A DNA stretch of 64,000 bases from Planctomycetota bacterium (lineage in GTDB: Bacteria > Planctomycetota > UBA1135 > GCA-002686595): contig JAKLKU010000002.1 in assembly GCA_023150475.1 (NCBI GenBank), positions 124,001-188,000 on the forward strand, written 5' to 3'. The position numbers were made by a program, and so were the translations under genes. Of the stretch, positions 1 through 8,700 are shown piece after piece. Numbering within the stretch: position 1 is the first letter of the stretch; each line of letters opens with the position of its first letter. A model generated the notes under the pieces. The model was not told where the DNA came from, made no database searches, and saw only the letters and a program-made list of their open reading frames with translations.

Positions 1-344
1 CCTTCAAGCCCAACACCGACGACATGCGCGAAGCGCCGGCCGTCGTGATCATCGAAGCGCTGCTCGCGGCCGGCGCGAAAGTCGCCGCGTGCGATCCCGA
101 GGCGATCGAGGAGTGCAAGAAGCGCCACCTCGGCGACCGCATCGAGTACTCGAAGCGCCCGATGGACGTGCTCTCCGGCGCGGACGCGCTCCTCGTCGTC
201 ACCGAGTGGAACGAGTTCCGTCGGCCGGACTTCGATCAGATCAAGTCGCAGCTCAAGCACCCGGTGATCTTCGACGGCCGCAACATCTATCCGCGCAAGA
301 CCGTCGAGAAGCTCGGCTTCACCTACTACGGCATCGGCTGCTGA
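1..344 (+). CDS. ugd: UDP-glucose 6-dehydrogenase, C-terminal part (5' end outside window)
   Basis: The frame is open from base 3 and enters the window inside the gene, so only about 113 C-terminal residues are visible. It opens with FKPNTDDMREAP, the signature at the start of the UDP-binding C-terminal domain of UDP-glucose/GDP-mannose dehydrogenases, and continues with GADALLVVTEWNEFR, also typical. The family makes UDP-glucuronate from UDP-glucose with two NAD+ for surface polysaccharides. The NAD-binding domain and the catalytic cysteine lie upstream of the window. The end, YYGIGC, is normal for the family. A related UDP-sugar or GDP-mannose dehydrogenase cannot be excluded from this fragment. 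Confidence 0.85.
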   Translation, partial: FKPNTDDMREAPAVVIIEALLAAGAKVAACDPEAIEECKKRHLGDRIEYSKRPMDVLSGADALLVVTEWNEFRRPDFDQIKSQLKHPVIFDGRNIYPRKTVEKLGFTYYGIGC

Positions 345-926
345 GTTCGGCCCCCATTTGGCGCATCCGAGCCCGATCACGGGTCGGAGAGGCGCAACGA
401 CGAGCGAGGCGGCTGCGGCCGCCTCGCGGCATTTCGGGCCGGCTCTCTTGGGCCAGCGCTCTCGGGCGCAGCCTTGCGGCGCGCGAGGCTCGACGCGTGG
501 TCACTGCGCACGCAGTCGCGAAAGCCGGCGCGTGCGCGGGGCGTGTTGCGCGGGGCGCACGGCGCGCAGCGCGTTGAGCACGGCGCAGCGCGTTGCGCGG
601 GGCGCGTCGCGAGCGCGCGACGGCGTGCGACTCGCCTCGTCAACGACAAGGCGGTCTCACCTTGCGGTGAAGACCGCCCATGATGTCGTGAACTGAATGG
701 CAACCGATCTGCGAGCGACGACACGTCGCATCGGAACCAGATCACTCGCCGTTCACGAACCTAGAGATAGCGCTCCGACCGGGCCGTGGGAAGCGCTTGC
801 AAGCGCTCGAAAGTTTTTTTCGCGAGCCCCGCGAGCTGCAACATGTCCGTGCGTCGCCGCCGGACGCACGTCGGACACACGTCGTTCGCCGCGCGTGTCG
901 CGACCATGCGCACGGCGCGAGTTGCA
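345..926. other. Non-coding stretch after ugd
   Basis: No convincing gene is seen between ugd and the TPR lipoprotein gene on the other strand. The stretch contains direct repeats: a 14-bp unit GTTGCGCGGGGCGC at 545-558 and 592-605, and GCAGCGCGTTG at 566-576 and 585-595. It also holds a strong hairpin (650-678) and a perfect 16-base palindrome AGCGCTTGCAAGCGCT (792-807) followed by seven T (814-820), which could act as a weak plus-strand terminator. Several short open frames overlap here but none looks like a protein. Confidence 0.5.
650..678 (+). terminator. Strong hairpin, possible terminator of ugd
   Basis: Arms 650-661 (GGCGGTCTCACC) and 666-678 pair over 12 bp with a single bulged A at 670 and a TTGC loop. 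No T tract follows, so a factor-independent terminator is not proven. It lies 300 bp past the ugd stop and could instead be a structural DNA element. Confidence 0.35.
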
Positions 927-1922
927 TCACTTCTTGGTCACCGTGACACCTCTCTGACGCGCTCGGACGGCCTGCTCGAGCCGCCGGATCGAGTGCATGC
1001 GCGTGAGTGCACTGCGCACCCGCTCGCCGAGCGGAGTTTCTTCGAGCGCGAGGTCGTTCGACGCCTCCCGACACAGCGCGAGCACGCCGGCCGCTGCTTC
1101 CAAGTCACCGACGTCGACGAAGCTCGCGCACCACTCGTCGTAGGCCTCGATCCGATCGAGGACGCTCTCCGCGCTCCGCGCCAGCGATTCGAAGCCGAGA
1201 CGGGCGACATCGCTGCGCCCGAGTTCGTGCTCCATGCGCGCCGCCCAGAGCTCGGCGTCGTCGCGGTAACGGCGCTCGCAACGCTCGTCCCGCGCGACCG
1301 ACAAGTACGTGTCGCGCGCGCCTTCGACGTCACCGGCGCGGCGCGCGAGGTGGCCGAGCTCGAGCCCCGCGCGGGCCGCGAACGACGTGTCGCGTCCGAC
1401 CCGTCTCGCGGTCTCGAACTCCGCACGGGCCTCGGAGTCGCGCTCGAGCGCGCGCAGCACTTCGCCGGCGCGAAACGCCGACTCGGCCGCGACCAACGGC
1501 TGGTCGCTCCAGTGGCGAATTGCCGCGCGATAGGCCTCGACGGCCCCCCCGAGCGCCCGCAGCCGTTCGCCGCCGCGCAACGTCCGGGCACGCCGCTTCC
1601 AGGCGCCGGCACGCGCGAGCTCCGCGTCCGCGGTGTCGAGCTTCGGGTAGCGCTCGTCCGCCGCCCGCTCGGGATGCACGGGCCGCGTGGCTTCGCCCGC
1701 GCCTTCGGTCGGCGGGCGCGAAGGACCTTTGGGAACTTGGCCCGGCGAAGCCCGAAGGGCGGGCTTGCCGGCCGCGAGATCGCCGGCTTGGCTCGAGACC
1801 GGAGTCGGACCCGCACTCACGGCGAAAGCGCAGCCCGAGAGCAGCACGACGGCCGCGAGCCGCGCGTCGAGCGCGGGCAGGCACCGCGTGGAAGTCGCGC
1901 GCGAACGATGGCAGGCGCTCAC
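927..1922 (-). CDS. TPR-like lipoprotein coupled to an ECF sigma factor
   Basis: A protein of 331 residues starting at GTG 1922-1920. That codon overlaps the TGA of the upstream sigma gene as GTGA, so the two are probably translationally coupled. The N-terminus has a hydrophobic stretch ending LAAVVLLSGC, a good lipobox, so the product should be a lipoprotein. After a Pro-rich linker the rest is Ala/Leu/Arg-rich helix with degenerate tetratricopeptide-like units (for example DQPLVAAESAFRAGEVLRAL and FAARAGLELGHLARRAG). Such TPR partners beside ECF sigma factors may be targets or regulators; the role here is inferred only from position. No enzyme motif is seen. Confidence 0.65.
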   Translation of the reverse strand: MSACHRSRATSTRCLPALDARLAAVVLLSGCAFAVSAGPTPVSSQAGDLAAGKPALRASPGQVPKGPSRPPTEGAGEATRPVHPERAADERYPKLDTADAELARAGAWKRRARTLRGGERLRALGGAVEAYRAAIRHWSDQPLVAAESAFRAGEVLRALERDSEARAEFETARRVGRDTSFAARAGLELGHLARRAGDVEGARDTYLSVARDERCERRYRDDAELWAARMEHELGRSDVARLGFESLARSAESVLDRIEAYDEWCASFVDVGDLEAAAGVLALCREASNDLALEETPLGERVRSALTRMHSIRRLEQAVRARQRGVTVTKK

Positions 1923-2539
1923 GCCACACCTGCCCTGCGTCCGCCGAAGAGGATCGCCGCATCGAGGCACCCGGAGGTCGTCGTCGGTCGGAGGCGTCGC
2001 CGCAACGTCCGCATCAGGCGCTGTCGCGCGCGGTAGAGCCGCACCTTGACCAACGGCGACGGGATCCCGCACATGTCCGCCGTTTCGCCGCACGAACGCT
2101 CGTCGTGGTAGTAGCTCTCGAGCACTTCACGGTCCGCCGGCTTGAGTTCGAGGAGCGCCGCTTCGAGCTCGCGCAACGCGACGGCGCGCTCCACGACGAG
2201 CGGCCCGAACCTCAGGAGATCGTCGTGGTCCTCTTCGCCGGGGATCGGCTCGCGCCCGATGAGTCCATCGAAGAGCTGGTTGCCGCTCTCCATGCGCTCT
2301 TGCCGACGCAGCCGGCGCGCTCGATCGCGGACGACGTTCACCGCGATGCTGTGCGTCCAACCGCTCAAGTTGCGCGGATCCGCGAGTGAGTGTCGATAGC
2401 GCGCGGCGCGCAGCAGCGTCTCGTGGAGGACGTCCTCGAGTTCGCTCCGGTCCGGGCAGCGCGTGCGCAGGAAGCTGCGCAGCGTCGGGCGCAGGTCGTC
2501 GAGACCGAGCCAGCGGGCAGGGGAAACGGCAATGTTCAC
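1919..2539 (-). CDS. RNA polymerase sigma factor, ECF type
   Basis: A protein of 206 residues with sigma-70 region 2 (SELEDVLHETLLRAARYRHS then NLSGWTHSIAVNVVRDRARR) and region 4 (ELKPADREVLESYYHDERS with a helix-turn-helix ending VKVRLYRARQRLMRTLRR). I chose the GTG at 2539-2537 because GAGGAG lies seven bases upstream; an upstream alternative start has no such site. The gene is followed without a gap by the TPR lipoprotein gene. No anti-sigma factor with a zinc motif is encoded nearby, so signal control must come from elsewhere or from the lipoprotein. Confidence 0.85.
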   Translation of the reverse strand: MNIAVSPARWLGLDDLRPTLRSFLRTRCPDRSELEDVLHETLLRAARYRHSLADPRNLSGWTHSIAVNVVRDRARRLRRQERMESGNQLFDGLIGREPIPGEEDHDDLLRFGPLVVERAVALRELEAALLELKPADREVLESYYHDERSCGETADMCGIPSPLVKVRLYRARQRLMRTLRRRLRPTTTSGCLDAAILFGGRRAGVA

Positions 2540-2810
2540 GGCGGATCTCCTCGCTTTCGTCGCGTCGCGCACCGGACCTTCCGGAACGAGCGGCGGGTTG
2601 GAGGAGACACCGCGACGCCGAGCGCATTGCGCGGCGCGCGCCGCGTGGAGGCGCGCGGGCGCTCACGCCGTCGCGCACCTCGCCGAAAGTCGCGCGACGC
2701 CGACCCGGTCCCCCGCTCGACCAGCCGTTCGGCCCGGATCGCGCGCCGACCGAACGTTGGACTTCCCCGCTTCGGCCGACGCTTCGAATTCGCGTCGCGC
2801 GAACGCCGGG

Positions 2811-3602
2811 TCAGTCGCCGGCGGCCGCTTCCGGAGCCCGGCGCGCGCGGATCATCTCGGCGATCACGCTGACGGCGATTTCTTCGTGCGTGCGCGCGCC
2901 GATCGCGAGCCCCATCGGCGACCGCACGGCGTCCAGGAACGCCGGCGGCAATCCGCGGCGCGCGAGCTCGGCGAAGAGCTGCGCCCGTTTCGCCCGGCTG
3001 CCGATCATCGCGAGGTACTTCGGCCGGCACCCGGCGCGGAACAGCGCTTCGAGCACTTCGCCGTCCTGGTCGTGACCGCGCGTCACGATCACCACGTAGA
3101 GCCCGTCGGCCGGCGCGAGCGAGCGCGCGAGCTCGTCGAACGCGCCGACCCGCGCCGCATGCGCGTCCGGATGCCGCTCGAGGTTCGCGAACTCCTCACG
3201 GTCGTCGGTGACCGTGACGTGGAAGCCGACGAAACGCGCGAGCTTCGCGATCGCGCCCGACACGTGCCCCCCACCGAACAGGACGAGCCTGGGCTCGACG
3301 ATCGCTTCCACGAACACCTCCACTTGTCCGCCACACAGGAGCCCACCACCCGGGTAGTCGCGTTCGTTCAGCGAGAACGAAAGCGTGCGCGGCAGCTCGT
3401 CCTGCATGCATTGGAGCGCCGCCTCGAGCACTTCCGCTTCGAGGCACCCGCCGCCGACCGATCCGAGGAACGAACCGTCGCGGCGCACGAGCATGCGCAT
3501 CGTCGTCTTGCCCGGCGTCGAACCGCGGGTTTTCACGATGGTCGCGAGAGCGCACGGCTCGCCGAGCGCCCGCAGGCGCACGATCTCCTCGAAGACTCCC
3601 AT
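2811..3602 (-). CDS. XdhC/CoxI family protein
   Basis: A 263-residue protein of the XdhC/CoxI family, whose members bind molybdenum cofactor and help sulfurate and insert it into xanthine dehydrogenase-type or CO dehydrogenase-type enzymes. The N-terminal XdhC domain is recognised by ATIVKTRGSTPGKTTMRMLV and SVGGGCLEAEV. The C-terminal Rossmann-like domain has LVLFGGGHVSGAIAKLARFVGF, VVIVTRGHDQD and YLAMIGSRAKR. It starts at ATG 3602-3600, ten bases after the DJ-1-like gene, so the two are probably one operon. No molybdenum hydroxylase subunit is in the window, so the client enzyme is unknown. Confidence 0.85.
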   Translation of the reverse strand: MGVFEEIVRLRALGEPCALATIVKTRGSTPGKTTMRMLVRRDGSFLGSVGGGCLEAEVLEAALQCMQDELPRTLSFSLNERDYPGGGLLCGGQVEVFVEAIVEPRLVLFGGGHVSGAIAKLARFVGFHVTVTDDREEFANLERHPDAHAARVGAFDELARSLAPADGLYVVIVTRGHDQDGEVLEALFRAGCRPKYLAMIGSRAKRAQLFAELARRGLPPAFLDAVRSPMGLAIGARTHEEIAVSVIAEMIRARRAPEAAAGD

Positions 3603-3612
3603 GCGAGGCCGT

Positions 3613-4173
3613 TCAGGCGTGCGCGATCATCGCGCGGCCGAGTTCCTTCGCCTTTTCGGGTCCGCAAAGCTCGTCGACGAGCGCGAGCGAGAACTCGAGC
3701 GCCGTTCCTGGACCGCGGCTCGTGATCACTTTGCCGGAACGGACGACGCGTTCGGTCGACCGCACGACGGCGTCGCCGAGCTTCGACTCGCATCCCGGGT
3801 AACACGTGACCGGCGTCTTCGCGATCACCCCCGCCTTGGCGAGCACGGTCGGCGCCGCACAGATCGCTGCGATCCGTTTCCCGGACTTCTGCGTCTGCCG
3901 GAGCGCATCGAGCACGCGCTCGTCCTCCGCGAGATTCGACGTGCCCGGCATGCCGCCCGGCAGGACGAGCATGTCGAACGAGCCCACGTCGACTCGATCG
4001 AAGGTGGCATCCGCTTTCAACGCGATGCCGTGCGCACCGTCGACGGAGGTCGAGCGCAGGCCCGCCGTGGTCACGGCGACGCCGGCGCGGCGCAGAGTGT
4101 CGATGATCGTGACGGCTTCGATCTCTTCGAATCCGTCGGCGAGAGGGACGAGCACACGGGCCGGGGTCTTCAT
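3613..4173 (-). CDS. DJ-1/PfpI family protein
   Basis: A 186-residue DJ-1/ThiJ/PfpI-like protein of normal length. The nucleophile elbow is IAAICAAPTVLAKAG with the reactive cysteine at residue 105, and the partner acidic residues are in GFEEIEAV near residues 16-17, as in human DJ-1. Members act as oxidative-stress sensors, glyoxalases or chaperones; which applies here cannot be read from sequence. I chose ATG 4173-4171 because GGAGG lies eight bases upstream. A TAAGAT sequence (minus strand, bases 4201-4196) is a plausible -10 box. It is first in an operon with the XdhC-like gene and divergent from the lipoprotein gene at 4287. Confidence 0.88.
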   Translation of the reverse strand: MKTPARVLVPLADGFEEIEAVTIIDTLRRAGVAVTTAGLRSTSVDGAHGIALKADATFDRVDVGSFDMLVLPGGMPGTSNLAEDERVLDALRQTQKSGKRIAAICAAPTVLAKAGVIAKTPVTCYPGCESKLGDAVVRSTERVVRSGKVITSRGPGTALEFSLALVDELCGPEKAKELGRAMIAHA

Positions 4174-4286
4174 GTCGGAATCCTCCGAAGCGGCGATCTT
4201 AGCGCCGATCACGCCTCCGCCCCGCCGGGCGGGAGTGCGCAGCTTCGCCGCACGCGGCCCCGGACGTATCCTGAGCGCTCGTCGCG

Positions 4287-5759
4287 ATGCGTACCGTCGT
4301 CTGCGGATCCGTCCTCCTCGTCGCGAGCGCCTGTGCGTCGCGGCCGCGCGGTGAGCCCGAACTCGTGCCGCCGGCGCTGCAAGTCGTTTCCGGGCACCAC
4401 GTCGGCTCGCTGCTCGCGGGCGCGACGCCAACCGCCGCGATCGAGGCGCTCGACACGCGTCCCGAAGCGGCGCTCGGCTACTCGCTCGTCATCGAGTACG
4501 TCGAACGCGATCCGCGAGCGGGCCTGGCACCGGTCGCAGGCGAGGCGGAGCTCTTCGCGACGTTGCGCGGCGGCGAACCGATCGCAGCGACCGGACGCCT
4601 CTCGACCGAAGCGCGTCTCGCTCGGGGCGCCGAGGCCCGCGCGCTCGCCGAACGCCTGGCGCGGCGCGAGTTCGGCCGCACGAAGGAACTCGGGCGGCTG
4701 GACGGCGCGCTGCCGAGCAACGTGACCGCGACGCTCTCCTGCGCAGCGACACGAGCCGTGTCGACGCCTGCGGACGGACCGCTCCTCAAGTCGTTGCGTT
4801 GTGAGCTCGCGCGCGAAGGCGGCGACGGGTCGGGAGCTCCGCGCATCGCGCTCGTGCTCGAAGATCTCGCCCCGCGGCCGTTCGCGGATCCGCGCGAGAA
4901 GCCCGAAGAGAGCGCCGCTCATGCGCCAGAGGCTCCGCGCGTGATCGAAGAAGCGTTGCTCTTCGCCGCGCCGGTCGACGGCGGTGCGTCGCCGCTCGCG
5001 TTCGCCTTGCCGTCGCCGTTCGTCGACGGCGAGGGCCAAGCGGTGGTCGTGTTCGTCGACGTGCGCGGACCCTCGAACGACGCCGCTGCGGTCGATCGCG
5101 CGCTCGCCGACTGCCGCGAGGCCCTCGTCGGGACCAAGAACCGCGTGCAGCGCGTCGCCAGCGCCGAAACTCGCCGCAAGGAGTTCGAAAGCGCGTTGGG
5201 CTCGCTCGACGCGAACGCGAACCGCCGTTCGGCGTTGGTGTTCCTCGCGCAAGCGACGGGCGCACGCCTCGCCGGCGATCTCGCGCTGGCGGCGGACGAC
5301 GCGACTCTCGACGCGTACGTGCAGAGCTTGCCGCGCGCGCCGGAACAGATCGCGCAGAGCGTCGTCGACGGGTCGACGCTCGGCTTCGTGCTCGAACGCG
5401 GAGCGTTCGCGTTCTTGGCGGCGCGCGGCGCCGAAACGCCGCTCGCACCGGAGCTTTCAGGAGTCTTGGTGCGCCACGCCGGTGAAGTCGGTCGCTCGAG
5501 CGGCGCGCTCGACGACCTCGTCGCGAACGCGAAGACCGTCGCCGACCTCGATCGTCTCGTCGTCGAGCAGAATCTCATCGCGCTCGAGGACACGACGCTC
5601 GGAGTGCGCGTGCGAGCGTTCGATTGGCTCGCCGCGCGCGAGCTCGCGCCCAAGGGCTACGACCCGTTCGCCGACGCGAAGGAACGCCGCGCGGCGCTCG
5701 AAGCCGCGGCGGCGGAGTCGGCGGAGTCGGCGGATTCGACGGCGGAGCGCTCGCCGTGA
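4287..5759 (+). CDS. Large lipoprotein of unknown function, coupled to the DUF748-like gene
   Basis: A 490-residue protein with signal sequence MRTVVCGSVLLVASAC; the cysteine at residue 16 should be lipidated. The mature part is rich in Ala, Glu, Leu and Arg, and I do not recognise a domain. Segments such as DGEGQAVVVFVDVRGPSND and RRSALVFLAQATGARLAGDLALAADD look like an alpha/beta fold. The final 20 residues are acidic and low-complexity. Its TGA overlaps the GTG of the next gene as GTGA, so the lipoprotein and the giant AsmA/DUF748-like protein are probably made together and may act in the same envelope process. A TATCCT hexamer at 4267-4272 could be the -10 element. Confidence 0.7.
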   Translation: MRTVVCGSVLLVASACASRPRGEPELVPPALQVVSGHHVGSLLAGATPTAAIEALDTRPEAALGYSLVIEYVERDPRAGLAPVAGEAELFATLRGGEPIAATGRLSTEARLARGAEARALAERLARREFGRTKELGRLDGALPSNVTATLSCAATRAVSTPADGPLLKSLRCELAREGGDGSGAPRIALVLEDLAPRPFADPREKPEESAAHAPEAPRVIEEALLFAAPVDGGASPLAFALPSPFVDGEGQAVVVFVDVRGPSNDAAAVDRALADCREALVGTKNRVQRVASAETRRKEFESALGSLDANANRRSALVFLAQATGARLAGDLALAADDATLDAYVQSLPRAPEQIAQSVVDGSTLGFVLERGAFAFLAARGAETPLAPELSGVLVRHAGEVGRSSGALDDLVANAKTVADLDRLVVEQNLIALEDTTLGVRVRAFDWLAARELAPKGYDPFADAKERRAALEAAAAESAESADSTAERSP

Positions 5760-8700
5760 ACGCGCTCTCGCGGCTCTGGCAGAAGAAGTGGTTCCGCGTC
5801 GCGGCGAAGACCGGGCTGGTGCTGGTCGGCGTGCGCGGCTTGGTGTCGCTCGCGGCGCCGTTCGCGATCTCGCGCGCGGTGGCGAGCTTCGAACTCGACG
5901 CCGAGTACGACGAGCTGACGCTCTCCGTGTTCGGCGGGCGCGCGCAGATCGAAGGCCTCGTGGTGCGCGCCGCGAAGGAAGGCACGCCGAACGCGGCCGA
6001 CGCGCCGCCGCTGTTGACACTCGACTACGCGTTGATCGACGTCTCGATGCTCGCGCTGTTGCGTGGCGAGCTCACGATCGAACGCGTCGAGGTCGACGAC
6101 GTGCTCGCGCGGGTCGAACGCCGCGCGGACGGCAGCGTGCCGTGGCTCGAGCATCTGGCTCCCGACGCTGCAGCGCCGGACGAACCTCCCGTCGCGACCG
6201 ACGATGACGAGCTCGAGCCCTTCGACTTTTCGCCGCCGCTCGCGCTCGACGCGTTGCGCGCGCTGCGCATCGGCGTGCAGTTCGTCGACGCGGCCGTGTC
6301 GCCGCCGATCGACGAGCTGCTCGTCTGCGAGCTGAGGCTCAACGCCGTCGGCGCCGCGGATCGGCCCGCGACGTTCGAAGCGCTCGCGAGCGGTCCGCGC
6401 TTGCTCGGCGGCGCGCGCGCGAGCGGTCGCGTGCGCGGCGGACCGCGCGAGCTCTCCTGCGACGTCGATTGGAGCGTCGATCGTCTCCACGCGGTGCCGC
6501 TCGCCGGACTCTTGCGTTCGTTCGGGCTCGAACCCGTCGGCGAGTCGCTCTCCGCCCGCGGCGCGGCGTTGCTCGCGGTCACGCCGGCGGCGGCGAACGC
6601 GCCCGGCACGACACCTGGCGCGCCGGAGCGCTGCGACGCGACCGCGCGGCTGCATTCGCTCGTCGTCGACGTCGACGGCGCGCGGTCCTTCGAGCTCGGC
6701 GAACTGCGCGTCGGTCCGTGTTCGTTCTCACGGCGTGACTTCCGGCTCGACGAGCTCGCGCTGCAAGACGTCGAACTCGCCGCGAGCCGCAGTGCGAACG
6801 GGCGACTCGCCGCGTTCGGCTTCGAACTCGTGCCGACGAGCGCGAGCGCCGCGCGCGACGCGACGGGCACTGCAAGTCCGCCGCAACCGCTCGTGTTCCC
6901 GGAGTTGCCGGTCGACGTCGCCAAGCTCGGCATCGAGAGAGTCCGCGTGACGCTCGACGACCACGCGTTCACTCCGGCGACGCACTTCGAGCTCTCGCTC
7001 GGCGCCTTCGCGCTCGTCCGCGACGAGACCGAGCCTGCGACGCGCAGGCTCAGCGCGCACCTCACAGCGCCCGGGCTCTTCGAGCGCGCGGCGCTCGAAG
7101 GTCGCGTCCGCCTCGCGGATCCCGAGCTCGCGTTCGAGCTCGGCGTCGACGTCTTCGGCTTCGCGCCCGAACGCGCGGCGCCGCAACTCGCGGAACTCGG
7201 CCTCGCGCCGTGGCCCGAACCCGGCCGTTTCGCGACACGGCTCGTCGCGAACGCGAAGATCGCCGGCGGCAAACTCGCCGATGGCGCGTTGACGCTCGGT
7301 CCGACGTCACTCGCGTATCCGAACGCCGTTGCGCCGAATCGCGAGCTCGCGCTCGAACGCGTCGCGCTCTCGGGCGTCGGCTTCGACCCGGTGGCGAAGC
7401 GGCTCGACGTCACCCGCGTCGAGACGGCGGGCCTCGTCGCCGGTCTGTTGCGCGACGAACGGGGCGAGCTCGTCCTGCCGGGCTTCCGCGCGGTGCCGCC
7501 GGTCTCGCGCCCCACCGTCGCGCTGGACGCGCCTGCGCCGCCGCCGACGCCGAGTTCAGGAGCGGCGGCTGCCGACGCGCCGCTCGTCTGCTCGCTCGGC
7601 ACGTTCACGACGCGCGACAACCGGCTCGGTTTCGTCGACCGCGCCGTCACGCCGCCGCTCGTGCTCGAAACGGCGCCGCTCGCGGCGTCGCTCGAGGACT
7701 TCGTGTTCGGCGCGGCACCGCGAGACGCGGCGCCGGCAAGACTCTCGGCGACGTTGACGATCCCGGGCGTGCTCGCTTCGGCGACGCTCGAAGCGAGTCT
7801 CGCGCCGACCGCCGCCACCGACGGAGCGCAACGTGTCGGTCCCGGCGCGAAACTCGTCGGCGCGCTCCGCGTGCAGGGCCTCGCTCCGCAGCCGCTCGCC
7901 CCGTATCTCGCCGCGCTCGGCCTCGAGCCCGTCGAAGCCGCACTCGACGCCCACGCGACGTTCGACGGATCCTTCTCGGCGGAGCCGGACGCGTTCACCG
8001 GTGGCCTCGAGCTCGCCGACGTCCGGTGCGTCGCCGGCGACCGCGAGCTCGCGAGTCTGCGATCGCTCTCGATCGGCCGCGCGCGGATCGACGCGACGGG
8101 CGCCGTGCACGCGAACGACTTCAGCGTGGTCGCGCCACGCATCACCGTCGCCCGCGACGCGGATGGCGCGCTGCACGCGCTCGGCCTGAAGTTCGGCCCA
8201 GAGCGTGGCTCCCAGCTTGGCTCGAACTACGGCGACATCCCGCCGACCGAGTCCGCGGCGCACGTCCCGTCGGACGCCGAGTTCGTGTTGCCGCTGGTCA
8301 CCATCGACCGCGTGTCGGTCACCGAAGCGGCGCTCGCTTGGAGCGACGCGGCGGTCGCGCCCGCGGTCGCCACGACGATCGGCGCCGAACTCGAGATCGA
8401 GCCGTTGCGCCTCGGCGTCGACTCCGGCGACGCGACGACGATCGAGCCGTCGCAACGCACCGCGCTGCGCGGAGAGCTCGCGCTCGGGCCCGAACTGCCG
8501 CTCGCGCACCTCGAGGCCGACGCGTTGCTCGATCCGCAAGCCCTGATCGTCGACGGCCGGCTCGAAATCGAACGGCTGCGCGCCGGCGTGTTCGCCGCGT
8601 ACGTTCCGCCTGGGCTCGCGGTCGAACTCGAAAACGGCGTCGCGTCGCTCGGCTGGCATGCGGAGAGCCGTCGCGCGGTGGACGGTGGGCGCACGGCGAA

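Noticed and set aside
792..820. Palindrome followed by seven T as a terminator of ugd
   Set aside because: The stem is short with no loop bases of its own and it lies 450 bp after the stop; I kept it only as a remark in the non-coding entry.
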